DNA of 64,000 nucleotides, taken from Panorpa germanica. Its lineage: Eukaryota; Arthropoda; Insecta; Mecoptera; Panorpidae. The notes beneath the pieces were generated by a model. The model saw only the letters and a list, made by a program, of their open reading frames with translations, searched no databases and was not told the origin of the DNA. Shown piece after piece: positions 11,947-24,785 of this stretch. Made by a program: the position numbers and the translations under genes. Positions within the stretch are counted from its first letter, which is position 1. Each line of letters opens with the position of its first letter. The stretch lies in NCBI GenBank assembly GCA_963678705.1, contig OY783213.1:1415114-1479113 (forward strand). Reading direction: 5' to 3'.

Positions 11947-12600
11947 GCATGAGTGATTTTTAAATCTAAAGGAATTGTCACCAATATCACCTGCACCACT
12001 TCTGTAGATACAGTTCTGCAACAACGCGTCATCGTCAATAATATAATTCTTTGCATGGAAGATCTGGAAGATTAATCCTGTAATACCATGCCAAAGCAAA
12101 ATACACAATTATTGGCATAAATGCCCTTTTGCATAGTGTCGGCATAGTTGCCGAGTTTAAGCATCATTCCGTCCTTGTGACACGCGCAAGGTGTGTTACA
12201 AGTTTATCATTCGTTGTTACTGTATTTGTTTCGTAGCTTTGTAGCTTCAAGAAACTACAGATTTTATATATAGCAGGTCGAGAACGGCTTTTTAGTTGTT
12301 CTGTACTATTTGCACTGATAAGGATCACATTATCGTTGGCAAAACAAACGTCTACACAACCTTTCGATTGAGAAACACAGTTCTCGTCAAATACCATGTT
12401 CCAGATCTCAGGCCCCATTACAGATCGCTGAGGACAACCTTTAGATAGTTGCCTTTTTATGGAACGGTAGTCGGTTTGTAAAATTAATGTTCGACAATGA
12501 AAATAGTTCTTCATAGCGCAGTAGACGTACCTAGAGGTTTTTGCCGGTCTAATTCTTTGAAGGTCACTTGGCCACCAGACATTATTAAAGGCACACTGAA
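11640..12600 (-). pseudogene. R1-clade LINE RT 3' half (representative copy)
   Basis: The best-laid-out LINE part of the array; equivalents recur in the other units. Minus strand from ~12600: motif A EIQCAFDNVWWP; KGCPQRSVMGPE; motif C CFANDNVILIGANS (relatives have YADD, here FAND); a gap of ~150 residues compared with complete relatives; QRIILLTMTRCCRTVSTEVVQ with VILVTIPLDLKI, the classic R1-clade 'RTVSTEALQVL.G..PLDL' block; then HKLWQDRWDLIQKGRPTYWF near the end. The RTVST...PLDL and WQ.RW blocks make R1 clade the best call. Loss of the YADD pair and internal deletion mean the encoded protein would be inactive. No endonuclease or ORF1 lies in the unit. Confidence 0.8.
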
Positions 12601-13174
12601 TTTCTATAAATATCTCATGTATATACTTGTACTTATGCCTACTTACTTACCATTTGTTTGTTACCATTAAATGTTCATGAACGATCAATCGCTATTTCCA
12701 AGAAAACCGCATATATTGTTCACTTAATCACTTATAACAATTAATACACTCTCTCTATTATTTAAAACACGCATTTATATAAAAACTTAAACTTAAATAC
12801 TTTTCGTTTGAAAAAGTATTCATATAATTTATTTAATTTTTTTCCATAATTAATTTCTCACTATTAATCACTTTTTTCACCTAAAGTAGCAGGAGCCAAT
12901 CACACACATAGTAGATAGGAACCACTTGTGTTGCAAAGCAATATTACCGTCCTTGTAAACCAATACGTAGGTCTTTCTTTTTGTATTAAGTTCCATCTGT
13001 CTTGCCAGAGCTTATGCATATATGCATTTATCTCTTTGGCAATATATTTGGTATCGTCTCCAGACTTTTATCCTACAGCCGCATTACCTTTAAATCCTCG
13101 AAATTTGTCGCATTAATTTTAAATCATCAAAATTTGATTTTTTCAGTTCTAGCGTATTTTGTACTTGAGTAAGT
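11947..13174 (-). repeat. Array unit 2, with ~360-bp deletion
   Basis: 1228 bp. The deletion joins 'ttatataaa' to 'aacttaaac' near 12784, with AAAC present at both ends, and removes part of the AT-rich spacer. The coding part, open over 12164-12514, is retained. Confidence 0.9.
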
Positions 13175-14760
13175 GCATGAGTGATTTTTAAATCTAAAGG
13201 AATTGTCCCCAATATCACCTGCACCACTTCTGTAGATACAGTTCTGCAACAACGCGGTATCGTCAATAACATAGTTCTTTGCATGGAAGATCTGGAAGAT
13301 TATTCCTGTAATACCATGCCGAAGCAAAATACACAATTATTGGCATAAATGCCCTTTTGCATAGTGTCGGCATAGTTGCCGAGTTTAAGCTTCATTCCGT
13401 CCTTGTGACACGCGCAAGGTGTGTAACAAGTTTATCATTCGTTGTTACTGTGTTTGTTTCGTAGCTTTGTAGCTTCAAGAAACTACAGATTTTATATATA
13501 GCAGGTCGAGAACGGCTTTTTAGTTGTTCTGTACTATTTGCACCGATAAGGATCACATTATCGTTGGCAAAACATACGTCTACACAACCTTTCGAGTGAG
13601 AAACACAGTTTTCGTCGAATACCATGTTCCAGAGCTCAGGCCCCATTACGAATCGCTGAGGACAACCTTTAGATAGTTGCCTTTTCATGGAACGGTAATC
13701 GGTTTGTAAAATTAATGTTCGACAATGAAAATAGTTCTCCATAGCGCAGTAGACGTACCTAGAGGTTTTTGCCGGCCTAATTCTTTGAAGGTCACTTGGC
13801 CACCAGACATTATCAAAGGCACACTGAATTTCTATAAATATCTCATGTACATACTTGTACTTATGCCTACTTACTTACCATTTGTTTTTTACCATTGAAT
13901 GTTCATTAACGATCAATCGCTATTTGCAAGAAAACCGCATATATTGTTCACTTAATCACTTATAACAATTAATACACTCTCTTTATTATTTAAAACACGC
14001 ATTTATATAAACTAATTCTTATGTTTTAATAATATTTATAGTTAATGTTAATCGACTTACTTGATAGTGGGCGGCAACCTTTTGTCTTCCGTATATTTGT
14101 AGTATTTAGATGAGGTCTTTCATATATAGCTCGACAGATTTCTTGAATTTCTTACTCACTTGATGTTTTAGCACTAACACTAACCTAATTATTATCACTT
14201 TTTTTGTCTATCGCACTTATTAATGTCTTATATCAAACATCAAAGTAACAATTTTAAGGTTATGTTTATAAGACTGCGTGTACGCGTAATAAAAATTCGT
14301 TTTTAACACTGGTTTCCAACTGTCAAACTTTTGTAAAAACACTTTGTTTAGGGTAAATTAACACAAATTTAAAACAAACTTAAATACTCTACGTTTGAAA
14401 AAGTATTCATATAATTTATTTAATTTTTTTCCGTAATTAATTTCTCACCTTTAATCACTTTTTTCACAAAAAGTAGCAGGAGCCGTTTACACACATAGTA
14501 GATAGCAACCACTTGTGTTGCAAAGCAATATTACCGTCCTTGTTAACCAATACGTAGGTCTTCCTTTTTGTATTAAGACCCATCTGTCTTGCCAGAGCTT
14601 ATGCATATATGCATTCATCCCTTTGGCAATATATTTGGTATCGTCTCTAGACTTTTATCCTACAGCCGCATTAACTATAAATCCTCGAAATATGTCGCAT
14701 TATTTTAAATCATCAAAATTTGATTTTTTTAGTTCTAGCGTAATTTGTACTTGAGTAAGT
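13175..14760 (-). repeat. Array unit 3
   Basis: 1586 bp. The RT frame is open over 13392-13742, from the thumb-proximal side through motif C. It is most like units 2 and 6. Confidence 0.9.
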
Positions 14761-16333
14761 GCATGAGTGATTTTTAAATCTGAAGGAATGGTCCCCAATA
14801 TGACCTGCACCCCTTCTGTAGATACAGTTCTGCAACAACGCGTCATCGTCAATAACATAGTTCTTTGCATGGAAGATCTGGAAGATTGATCCTGTAATAC
14901 CATGCCGAAGCACAATACACAACCATTGGCATAAATGGCTTCTTGTATTGTGTCGGCATAGTTGCCGAGTTTAAGCTTCATTCCGTCCTTGTGACACGCG
15001 CAAGGTGTGTTACAAGTTTATCATTCGTTGTTACCGTATTTGTTTCGTAGCTTCAAGAATCTACAGATTTTATCTATAGCAGGTCGAGAACGGCTTTCTA
15101 GTTGTTCTGTACTATTTGCACCGATAAGGATCACATTATTGTTGGCAAAACATACGTTTACACAATCTTTCGGGTGAGAAACACAGTTCTCGTCGAATAC
15201 CAAGTTACAGAGCTCAGGCCCCATTACGGATCGCTGAGGACAACCTCAAGATAGTTGCTTTTTCATGGAACGGTAATCGGTTTGTAAAATTAATGTTCGA
15301 CAATGAAAATAGTTCTTCATAGCGCAGTAGACGTACCTAGAGGTTTTTGCCGGTCTAATTCTTTGAAGGTCACTTGGCCACCAGACATTATCAAAGACAC
15401 GATGAATTTCTATAAATATCTCATGTACATACTTGGACTTATGCCTACTTACTTACCATTTGTTTGTTACCATTGAATGTTCATGAACGATCAATCACTA
15501 TTTCCAAGGAAACAGCATATATTGTTCACCTAATCACTTATAACAATTAATACATCTCTTAATACTCTCTTTATTATTTCAAACACACATTTATATAAAC
15601 TAATTCTTATGTTTTAATATTATTTATAGTTAATGTTAATCGACTTACTTAATAGTGGGCGGCAACCTTTTGTCTTCCGTATATTTGTAGTGTTTATATG
15701 AGGTCTTCCTTATATAGCTCTACAGATTTCTTGAATTTCTTAACCACTTGATGTTTTAGCACTAACACTAACCTAATTATTATCACTTTTTTTGTCTATC
15801 GCACTTATTAATGTCTTATTTCAAACATCAAATTTACAATTTTGATGTTATGTTTATAAGACTGCGTGTACGCGTAATGAAAAATTCGTTTTTATCACTG
15901 GTTTCCAACTGTCAAACTTTTGTAAAAACACTTTGTTTAGGGTAAATTAACACAAATTTAAAACAAACTTAAATACATTTTGTTTGAAAAAGTATTCATA
16001 TAATTTATTTAATTTTTTTCCATAATTAATTTCTCACTATTAATCACTTTTTTCACCTAAAGTAGCAGGAGCCGATCACACACATAGTAGATAGGAACCA
16101 CTTGTGTTGCAAAGCAATATTAACGTCCTTGTAAACCAATACGTAGGTCTTCCTTTTTGTATTAAGTCCTATCTGTCTTGCCAGAGGCATCTCTTTGGCA
16201 ATATATTTGGTATCGTCTCCAGACTTTTATCCTACAGCCGCATTACCTTTAAATCCTCGAAATTTGTCGCATTAATTTTAAATCATCAAAATTTGATTTT
16301 TTCAGTTCTAGCGTAATTTGTACTTGAGTAAGT
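14761..16333 (-). repeat. Array unit 4
   Basis: 1573 bp. It shares with unit 1 the shortened RT frame (15021-15224) and diagnostic base changes. Near its right end (~16186) it lacks a short 'gcttatgcatatatgcatt' stretch found in the others. Confidence 0.9.
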
Positions 16334-17921
16334 GCATGAGTGATTTTTAAATCTAAAGGAATTGTCCTTAATATCACCTGCACCACTTCTGTAGATACAG
16401 TTCCGCAACAACGCGTCATCGTCAATAATATAATTCTTTGCATGGAAGATCTGGAAGATTGATCCTGTAATACCATGCCGAAGCACAATACACAACCATT
16501 GGCATAAATGCCCTTTTGTATAGTGTCGGCATAGTTGCCGAGTTTAAGCTTCATTCCGTCCTTGTGACACGCGCAAGGTGTGTTACAAGTTTATCATTCG
16601 TTGTTACCGTATTTGTTTCGTAGCTTTGTAGCTTCAAGAAACTACAGATTTTATCTATAGCAGGTCGAGAACGGCTTTCTAGTTGTTCTGTACTATTTGC
16701 ACCGATAAGGATCACATTATCGTTGGCAAAACATACGTCTACACAACCTTTCGATTGAGAAACACAGTTCTCGTCGAATACTATGTTCCAGAGCTCAGGC
16801 CCCATTACAGATCGCTGAGAACAACCTTTAGATAGTTGCCTTTTCATGGAACGGTAATCGGTTTGTAAAATTAATGTTCGACAATGAAAATAGTTCTCCA
16901 TAGCGCAGTAAACGTACCTAGAGGTTTTTACCGGTCTAATTCTTTGAAGGTCACTTGGCCACCAGACATTATCAAAGGCACACTGAATTTCTATAAATAT
17001 CTCATGTACATACTTGGACTTATGCCTACTTACTTACCATTTGTTTGTTACCATTGAATGTTCATGAACGATCAATCACTATTTCCAAGAAAACCGCATA
17101 TATTGTTCACTTAATCACTTATAACAATTAATACACTCTCTTTATTATTTCAAACACGCATTTAAATAAACTAATTCTTATGTTTTAATATTATTTATAG
17201 TTAATGTTAATCGACTTACTTGATAGTGGGCGGCAACCTTTTGTGTTCCGTATATTTGTAGTGTTTATATGAGGTCTTCCTCTTATATCTCTACAGATTT
17301 CTTGAATTTCTTTACCACTTGATGTTTTAGCACTAACACTAACCTAATTATTATCACTTTTTTTGTCTATCGCACTTATTAATGTCTTATTTCAAACATC
17401 AAAGTTACAATTTTGAGGTTATGTTTATAAGACCGCGTGTACGCGTAATGAAAAATTCGTTTTTAACACTGGTTTCCAACTGTCAAACTTTTGTAAAAAC
17501 ACTTTGTTTAGTGTAACTTAACACAATTTTAAAACAAACTTAAATACATTTCGTTTAAAAAAGTATTCATATAATTTATTTAATTTTTTTCCATAATTAA
17601 TTTCTCACTTTTAATCACTTTTTTCACCTAAAGTAGCAGGAGCCGATCACACACATAGTAGATAGGAACCACTTGTGTTGCAAAGCAATATTAACGTCCT
17701 TGTAAACCAATACGTAGGTCTTCCTTTTTGTATTAAGTCCCATCTGTCTTGCCAGAGCTTATGCATATATGCATTTATCTCTTTGGCAATATATTTGGTA
17801 TCGTCTCCAGACTTTTATCCTACAGCCGCATTACCTTTAAATCCTCGAAATTTGTCGCATTAATTTTAAATCATCAAAACTTGATTTTTTCAGTTCTAGC
17901 GTAATTTGTACTTGAGTAAGT
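16334..17921 (-). repeat. Array unit 5
   Basis: 1588 bp. The RT frame is open over 16551-16901; the C-terminal 101-codon frame at 16249-16554 straddles the unit 4/5 boundary. Confidence 0.9.
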
Positions 17922-19016
17922 GCATGAGTGATTTTTAAATCTAAAGGAATTGTCCACAATATCACCTGCACCACTTCTGTAGATACAGTTCTGCAACAAC
18001 GCGGTGTCGTCAATAACATAGTTCTTAGCATAGAAGATCTGGAAGATTAATCCTGTAATACCATGCCAAAGCAAAATACACAATTATTGGCATAAATGCT
18101 CTTTTGCATAGTGTCGGCATAGTTGCCGAGTTTAAGCATCATTCCGTCCTTGTGACACGCGCAAGGTGTGTTACAAGTTTATCATTCGTTGTTACTGTAT
18201 TTGTTTCGTAGCTTTGTAGCTTCAAGAAACTACAGATTTTATATATAGCAGGTCGAGAACGGCTTTTTAGTTGTTCTGTACTATTTGCACCGATAAGGAT
18301 CACATTATCGTTGGCAAAACAAACGTCTACAAACCCTTTCGATTGAGAAACACAGTTCTAGTCAAATACCATGTTCCAGATCTCAGGCCCCATTACAGAT
18401 CGCTGAGGACAACCTTTAGATAGTTGCCTTTTCATGGAACAGTAGTCGGTTTGTAAAATTAATGTTCGACAATGAAAATAGTTCTCCATAGCGCAGTAGA
18501 CGTACCTAGAGGTTTTTGCCGGTCTAATTCTTTGAAGGTCACTTGGCCACCAGACATTATCAAAGACACGATGAATTTCTATAAATATCTCATGTACATA
18601 CTTGTACTTATGCCTACTTACTTACCATTTGTTTGTTACCATTAAATGTTTATGAACGATCAATCGCTATTTCCAAGAAAACCGCATATATTGTTCACTT
18701 AATCACTTATAACAATTAATACACTCTCTCTATTATTTCAAACACGCATTTATATAAACTAATTCTTATGTTTTAATATTATTTATAGTTAATGGTAATC
18801 GACTTACTTGATAGTGGGCGTCAACCTTTTGTCTTCCGTATATTTGTAGTGTTTATATGAGGTCTTTCTTATATAGCTCTACAGATTTCTTGAATTTCTT
18901 AACCACTTGATGTTTTAGCACTAACACTAACCTAATTATTATCACTTTTTTTGTCTATCGCATTTATTAATGTGTTATTTCAAACATCAAAGTTACAATT
19001 TTGAGGTTATGTTTAT
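17922..19016 (-). repeat. Array unit 6, truncated
   Basis: About 1095 bp, cut inside the AT-rich spacer. Its RT frame is broken by a stop near 18360. Sequence beyond 19016 is unrelated. Confidence 0.9.
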
Positions 19017-19238
19017 TTTATGTTATGTTTAACCCTTAATATCTTTTATTTCTTCTATCTCTAGCGGTTTGTACATGTAAAAGTACATTTAGTATACAAC
19101 AAGCATAATAAAACATACTAAAATGCAGTAGTTTTTCTTAGAAATGAAAAAACGAAAGGTGTAGCTGCTATATCGAATAATTACCAACCTTAATACAATA
19201 AATGCATTTAGTATTATTATAAAGCTTTAAAGTACAAC

Positions 19239-19620
19239 TTAATTAATAAAAATAGTTCTTATTAATTTCTGTTGGCTTTGTTTTGCTTCTGACAGTAAAC
19301 TACTATTTATGCTACTGAGAGGACCATCACTTTTGTATGATCTTTCATTACTATTGACTAATAGGCCATCAATAGGGTCGTCTGACGACACCGGCACATT
19401 TTCTACGTTGTTGTCATTGCAAAGATTATGTAAAATGCAGGATGTATTTATTATTTTTAAAGCTGTTTCTAGACAATAGTGTAGAGCTCGGTATTTTAAA
19501 CAGCATCTAAAGCGTATCTTCAATATTGCATTCTCTTGTTCGATTATACTGCGTAAAGATGAATGTTTATTAATATTGGTTTGGATGTTCGCTATAAACT
19601 CACATCTAAACCATTTGTTG
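19239..19620 (-). pseudogene. PIF/Harbinger transposase, C-terminal part
   Basis: Minus-strand frame with SLRSIIEQENAILKIRFRC, then CLKYRALHYCLETALKIINT and SCILHNLCND. This is the end of the HARBI1/PIF DDE nuclease: the Glu of 'IIE' is the third catalytic residue, and 'LKxRFRC...AxxIIxxxxxLHNxC' is diagnostic. The frame is open over 19239-19523 and continues without a start to ~19620. A further open stretch to ~19790 is less clear. The middle of the gene lies ~0.6 kb upstream at 20235-20489, with unrelated sequence between. Confidence 0.8.
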
Positions 19621-20234
19621 TGGATGTGTGAAAATAACTTCAGCCTATTACGTCCTTTTTGGGTCGTTAGGTTCTGAATTCGGATTACCCCGTAGACGAC
19701 ATCCAGATAAGAATTTGATCCTTTATTTTTATGATAATAGTTTCTTGGTCCGATTAGTGATGTTGAATTAGGGACTTCTTCGAGCGGCTACAGAATGTCT
19801 TTTTTTCAACATACCTTGTTAAAGAATTAATATATTTTGTTTTATTAATTAAACACTTTTATTTAAAAATAAGTAAATAATTAGTTTTACTTAATCATCT
19901 AAATTTGTGGTTACATTATTACTTCACTTAATTTATTAGGATGCTAAATATTTAACTTGATATAACAATTACTTGTAAAATGTTATTCAAGTGTGTATTT
20001 AAATGAGTATTTAAATTATACAACATGAAGACTTTATCGAATTTACTTGCTCTCGGTAAAACGATTAGAATGGAACTCTCTGTTGGCTCTGAACTCTTAG
20101 TTTATTTATCATCCATGCGTACAAGTAGTGTGGCGCATGACAAAATAAAACATGGAATATGGTTCACAAAACTAGTGCTAAGGTTTAAAGGCGCTAATTT
20201 TAAATAGTAATTTTTTATACTTACAATATTAAAA

Positions 20235-20489
20235 TTAGAGCAAACATGATATATAATAAAAATATAGATATTTATTATTTACTATCACAGTACCTAGTAA
20301 ATAGGACCAGTTGTGTTTTCTTTCATGTAGCTCTTTCATCAGGGATTGCTCACTGCAGTTATTCCAGATATGCGAATCATGTGTACTGCCAGAAAATTTT
20401 ATGTTAATACTAATTGTTTGCAATAAAAATCTAGAAATTTTTGTTAGTAAATACGATAAATATTTAATAATTGAATTACTGTAAAGCAC
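20235..20489 (-). pseudogene. PIF/Harbinger transposase, middle part
   Basis: The minus strand reads NIKFSGSTHDSHIWNN, then SLMKELHERKHNWSYLLGT. 'GSTHDS' carries the second catalytic Asp of the Harbinger DDE domain, and 'YLLGD' normally follows; here the Asp of LLGD is Thr (LLGT). The first catalytic Asp is not found. With 19239-19620 this is one split, dead gene. Confidence 0.75.
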
Positions 20490-22328
20490 TGTTTTATACC
20501 CGTTTTTTTATACAACGTTTATACTAGTTTTCAAATAATGTAAGCGTTTAGAGTCATTGAGGGTTACATTATTGTGCATTTAAGTTTTAAAATTGTCCAT
20601 AAAGTTTCCCTAATTATCTTATTTGCCGTCAAAAGTGACTAAATTGATGGAAGGTAGTGATTCAGAATGCAATTCTGTTGCAAGATAGATTTTGACTAGT
20701 GATTTGAAATTACTGGTAAGTGTCTGTTTTTATATTTGCTGGATGCAAAACAATATTCTCCATCTATTTTCAATGTTAGTACTAGACTTAGTATCTGTAT
20801 CTCTGATTTTATTAAGTAATGCGATGGTGGAATTATTGAATTTCTTGAACGTGGAGAGTTCTCCTGTGACTATACCCTGTAAATGTAATCAATCAAACTT
20901 AATATTTCTTTTTTAATAATACGACACTTGATATATTGTCTCGATAAGTCAGACATTTTATAAGGCTATGAAGATGAACGTTGAAAATGAATAAATGGCT
21001 TTTGCTAGAAAATTGAGCTCTGTAAAAGTAATCTAAAATAGATTGCGTTGTAAGTCTTAAAAAGCAGTTCTTTGCTTCTTTTCAGCACTGCGCTTACGTT
21101 GTGAATTCTTATGGTAGATGCACAGGAATAATTGATCTTCGAGTAATTTTATTATAACAAATTACACGAGTTGTGATATATGTCACAAGTTTTAGTAATA
21201 CATATGTTAACAACACTTAAAAATATACACATATATGTGGGGGTGACAAATAAACCTATCCTTGTTGACTTTTCCAATTGTGGGTCTACCTTACACCTTA
21301 GTGAGTGTTAGACAGATTATTAGCTGTGGTGTTAGCTGTTTTGATCTTATTTCAATCCTTAAGTTGAGCCCCCATTACAATTTAGCTTATTAAAAATAAA
21401 GTTAACACATAACTTTTGTTTAATAATAGTTCATTTAATTATTTCTCAAAGAAAAACAATTATTTTACAAAAATGTTAATATATCAAAAATAGTTCACAA
21501 TAATATTATCACTAGACTATATGCAATGCTTAGGTTTGAAGACCTTTCAATGATTGCATATCACAAAGTAATGCGTAGTATAAATAGTACATAGTTTTCA
21601 TTCACAACGTTTATAATGATAAAAATAACCTAACATTTAACAGTATACTTTTATGCACAAACTACACTATTTACGTCTAAACAATACCTAATATTACACC
21701 TAGCAATATAGTTAAACTGATTATAATTCTCAATGCCATTAACAACTAGTTGACACAACATTTTTCTGAATCTACCAATGACGCCATACACACTGTGTAA
21801 TTTTTCGTATCAGCCATTTTTAACAATCAATCCGTTGACCATGATGCATCATTGCATGTCGTGGCAAGCGACTCGTGTCAAAAAAAACGGGGTTCACAAA
21901 TCATTTCCAAAGCAGAGCTAGTAACAGTTGAATATAACTTAATATTAGCAATGTTCCTAACCTATTTTATAGAGTTCTTTACTATATAATTACTATTTCT
22001 TACAAACTAATTATATCTAATCTTAAATTATATCCCACATATATTTCAAAGTCAACTAACACTCAGGAACTTCTATAGTCGTAATCACTTTGGTTCATAT
22101 AATGGTTACTGTTAGATGATTAAGCAGTAGTTACTAGTCATTTAAGGTTGAACGAAATCTGCACCTTAAGGGCATGTCGTAAAAATGCATAAACGTTCCT
22201 TAAAGTCGTAGTTGCTAAGTTTGCACTGGTTCCTGTGTTTCACTCGACACAAGAAACATTGATATAGAATCAATTCACATACAATCAAAGAATACGAAAG
22301 AATAAAATTAACGACAACATAATGACAA
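20490..22328. other. No recognisable gene
   Basis: AT-rich, short frames only. 22000-22328 lies just downstream of the BEL/Pao remnant and may hold its eroded 3' LTR, but no second copy exists to prove it. Confidence 0.4.
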
Positions 22329-23890
22329 CTAAGAAAGACGAAACATGGTTTGTCTAAAAATTAAATTTGTTAAAGTCATTTTTTTTCCATGTTCCACCGG
22401 TTGAAATGCTGAGGACAGATCAAAATTGTCCAATGGAAGTGGTGCGAGTCGTCTGAGGGCACTGATTACTTCTCCAATCTTTGTTTGTAGAACAGTAACT
22501 CTTGTTAGTGTATCGTTTCCTGACAACAGTTTAATGGCGCGACGTGGCTAGGTTTATGAATCATAAGCAATGATTCTACCTGACGCTTCGTATTACTTGA
22601 AATTGTCCATTTACTTTGCTGTTGGCAATGGTTTATGTAGTCAGAAGTCCACCCTATCCAGCACTGCTGAACTCGTTCATCTACATGTTCGAAACGTTCC
22701 ATCTAGTTTAGATTTGCAGGTGCACCTGCTGCAGGCACGTTGCTGGTAATCTGACGACCAATAGTGTTAGTATCTAGGAGTGATAGGAGTAAGTTCATTA
22801 GGATCTGATGACATTGGACAGTGAGTGCGGAAGTTTAATATTGTTTCTATTTAAGACAAAAATGTGTAAGTTTGTTCATAAGATATATGACTATTCAAAA
22901 ATACCTTTTTTAAATTACTTTTGGTAGACATAATATTTGCTTCTCAAAGACCACCAAAATTTGGGGAACGTGGCCTAATGAATTTTCATGTGATAGACAA
23001 TTCAGAAGCTGAGATCGACAATTTTAATGAGTTTTATTTATTTGATAAAAACTTAGCAAGTACATTATTTATTCCTACAAAATCAGTACCGTTATCAGAA
23101 TATATAGTTGACGGATTTCCTCGACGCGAAATAAAGCGATTAAATACAGTCTAGAAACATTTAGTCGATAATTCTGATACGAACTCCAGATGTATTGCTT
23201 TAGTAGCGAAACATATAAATAGACAAATATATATAACCTTTTATTATAACCTACGCGATTTGCTACAAACACTTTTAGAATACTGGGTGATAACTTAAGC
23301 CATGAAAACATTGAATCGGACTATAAGAAACCTTTAGTTATAGTATTGGGTATAATATTTAAAAGCTTTTGTGTCATTCTAGCCAATATTAACACAGCGC
23401 ACAACTGTAAATAGGGGATACTTAATGTTTCTGAGGGGCTACTTTAGACTTGGAATGAACTAAATAAACTTTAGACGATCCTTGCTTATTTACGCTTTTA
23501 AAATAAATACAAGCACCATAAGCACGCTCGAAAGCATCGCAAAACCATCTTTTTCCTCTACCTCGACCGCTACTACCTCTATTTTCGTATAGTCGACTAT
23601 AAAAACCATGCGTGGGATAGAAATAATAATAATATCAGGCAAATGTTTTAATAATAACGTCCATAGCTCATGAAAGCTTAAAGGAATTTCATCGACCCAA
23701 TGTAGCTATAACATTTGTGTATTAACCATAATTCTTGCAACATTTTTTTTAAAAGGAAATATACTGGGTGACAATAATCCTAAGGGATTAAAGATTTTAG
23801 ACACAAATTGTAATATTGAGCGCTTTGTGACTATCAGGTTTCTTAATAGGAGTATTAACGGGAGTAAATATTTGTCAAGAACGCATCATT
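22329..23890 (-). pseudogene. BEL/Pao retrotransposon pol (RT end, RNase H, integrase)
   Basis: Collinear minus-strand pol remnant. ~23870-23640: connection segment with ...IFNPLGLLSPSIFPFK and HELWTLLLKHLP. ~23570-23480: RNase H start FCDAFERAYGACIYFKS. ~23420-23270: CAVLILARMTQKLL and SPSILKVFVANRVG. Then a deletion removes the integrase zinc domain. ~23240-22930: integrase core YICLFICFATKAIHLEFVSE, FISRRGNP, YSDNGTDFVG (second catalytic Asp) and PRSPNFGGL followed by a stop where Trp is expected, then E. ~22830-22500: tail SSDPNELTPIT and GWTSDYINHCQQQSKW. There are multiple stops and shifts. The plus-strand frame at 22921-23154 is only its shadow. Confidence 0.85.
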
Positions 23891-24610
23891 TCGGGGGTCC
23901 TAAGATCCTAATGCTCCGATGACAAATGTTATTATTTCAACTGACTGGAAAGTGTTCATCAAGTAGTCGCGTATTTCCTTATATTTATCTATCTTTATTT
24001 GTCTTTCTTCGCCAAAGGCCTCTATCCTATTGTCGTAAGGTAAATAGCACTCGGTCTGTCCTCCGCACTTATCGTAAACTTTGTTGTTGCCGCATCCTTG
24101 ATCCTTTTGATAAGATGATCGTGTCTTGCTTTAATCTCTTTGTCAGATTATTTAAAACAGTGGTTCAAGACGTCTGGCAGAGTTTTGTTAGTGCCTGGTT
24201 TCTTGCATTTTCCGCCTAGCTTTTGTCTCTTATATGCATTCAAAGGGACTAAGTTTATTCTCGCTTTATGGATAAACTTGCACATACTGAATGTGATGTG
24301 TTCACCCCACGTTATGAACTCTGCGAGATTCCATAACTCTCCTCTGGTTTGGGCAGTTTACCAGTTTCTGCGCTATTGACTTTCTTTATTCGCTTCGAAA
24401 CTTCTTCATGACCAGTTGTCTCCTTTCTGCATCAATTACGGTTTTATTATGTGATGCAGAAGTATGTGTAGTGTTTTTTGTCTTCGAAGCTCCATCGCGC
24501 TTTCAGTCTCCTGGAAGCAGATCTGGCATTCGTCAACGTATTCTGGGGTATAGAATTTCGTTTGGTGAAACCTTCTGGTTCATCTCCTGATAGATATAGA
24601 GCAAGGTGCT
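23880..24610 (-). pseudogene. Second R2-like LINE remnant (zinc finger and endonuclease)
   Basis: Decayed minus-strand copy of the family at 4549-7110. From ~24450: KKFRSE..., ...FSMCKFIHKARINLVPLN (compare FIHKARLNLCNLN at 5.1 kb), then a finger-like piece LPDVLNHC, then NRIEAFGEERQIKIDKYKEI and IITFVIGALGS followed by DPRNDAFL, aligning with FENRREDMEIAGNEKRR...MIIGTLRSWDP at 4.6 kb. There are many stops. It abuts the BEL/Pao remnant on one side and the LTR-like repeat at 24618 on the other, suggesting successive insertions. Confidence 0.7.
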
Positions 24611-24617
24611 AGGTAGA

Positions 24618-24769
24618 TGTAGAGGAGATCGATCCGATATAAAGTAAAAATTGTTACGACCCCCAAGGTCATTATATTATAATAAATATTTTTATTTGAA
24701 ATTATAAAATGATAGTAACGTACCCTCTCACCCCTGATAAAATTATTACCAGGAAATAGTTGCGTTACA
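24618..24769 (+). repeat. LTR-like direct repeat, left
   Basis: TG...CA ends; contains GATATAAAG near its start as a possible TATA box. It matches 28590-28737 with small indels. Confidence 0.6.
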
Positions 24770-24771
24770 TC

Positions 24772-24785
24772 TGGTGGAGGTGCCG
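24772..24785 (+). promoter_or_regulatory. Primer-binding-site-like sequence
   Basis: TGGTGGAGGTGCCG starts two bases after the left repeat. LTR elements place an 11-18-nt tRNA complement starting TGG here. The tRNA is not identified. Confidence 0.4.

Larger units (their letters stand above)
10357..19016. repeat. Six-unit ~1.59-kb tandem array built on an R1-clade LINE fragment
   Basis: Six head-to-tail units beginning at 10357, 11947, 13175, 14761, 16334 and 17922 (phase set at 'gcatgagtgattttt'). Spacings are 1590, 1228, 1586, 1573 and 1588; the last unit is cut at ~19016. Each unit has ~0.96 kb of LINE RT 3' coding sequence on the minus strand plus ~0.6 kb of AT-rich non-coding DNA. Unit 2 lacks ~360 bp at ~12784. 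Units 1 and 4 share variants (for example loss of a 'tttgtagc' stretch), while 2, 3 and 6 share others, so amplification was stepwise. Confidence 0.95.

Noticed and set aside
11700-17863. Repeated 62-codon plus-strand frames (MLQSNI.VLVNQYVGLPF...) as a conserved small gene
   Set aside because: They recur only because the array repeats; they are antisense to the LINE block HKLWQDRWDLIQKGRPTYWF.
10357-19016. rDNA-inserted R1 elements
   Set aside because: The LINE is R1-clade, but no 28S rRNA sequence is seen between units; the spacer is AT-rich and unrelated.
22921-23154. 77-codon plus-strand frame as a gene
   Set aside because: It is the antisense shadow of the BEL/Pao integrase core on the minus strand (YSDNGTDF block).
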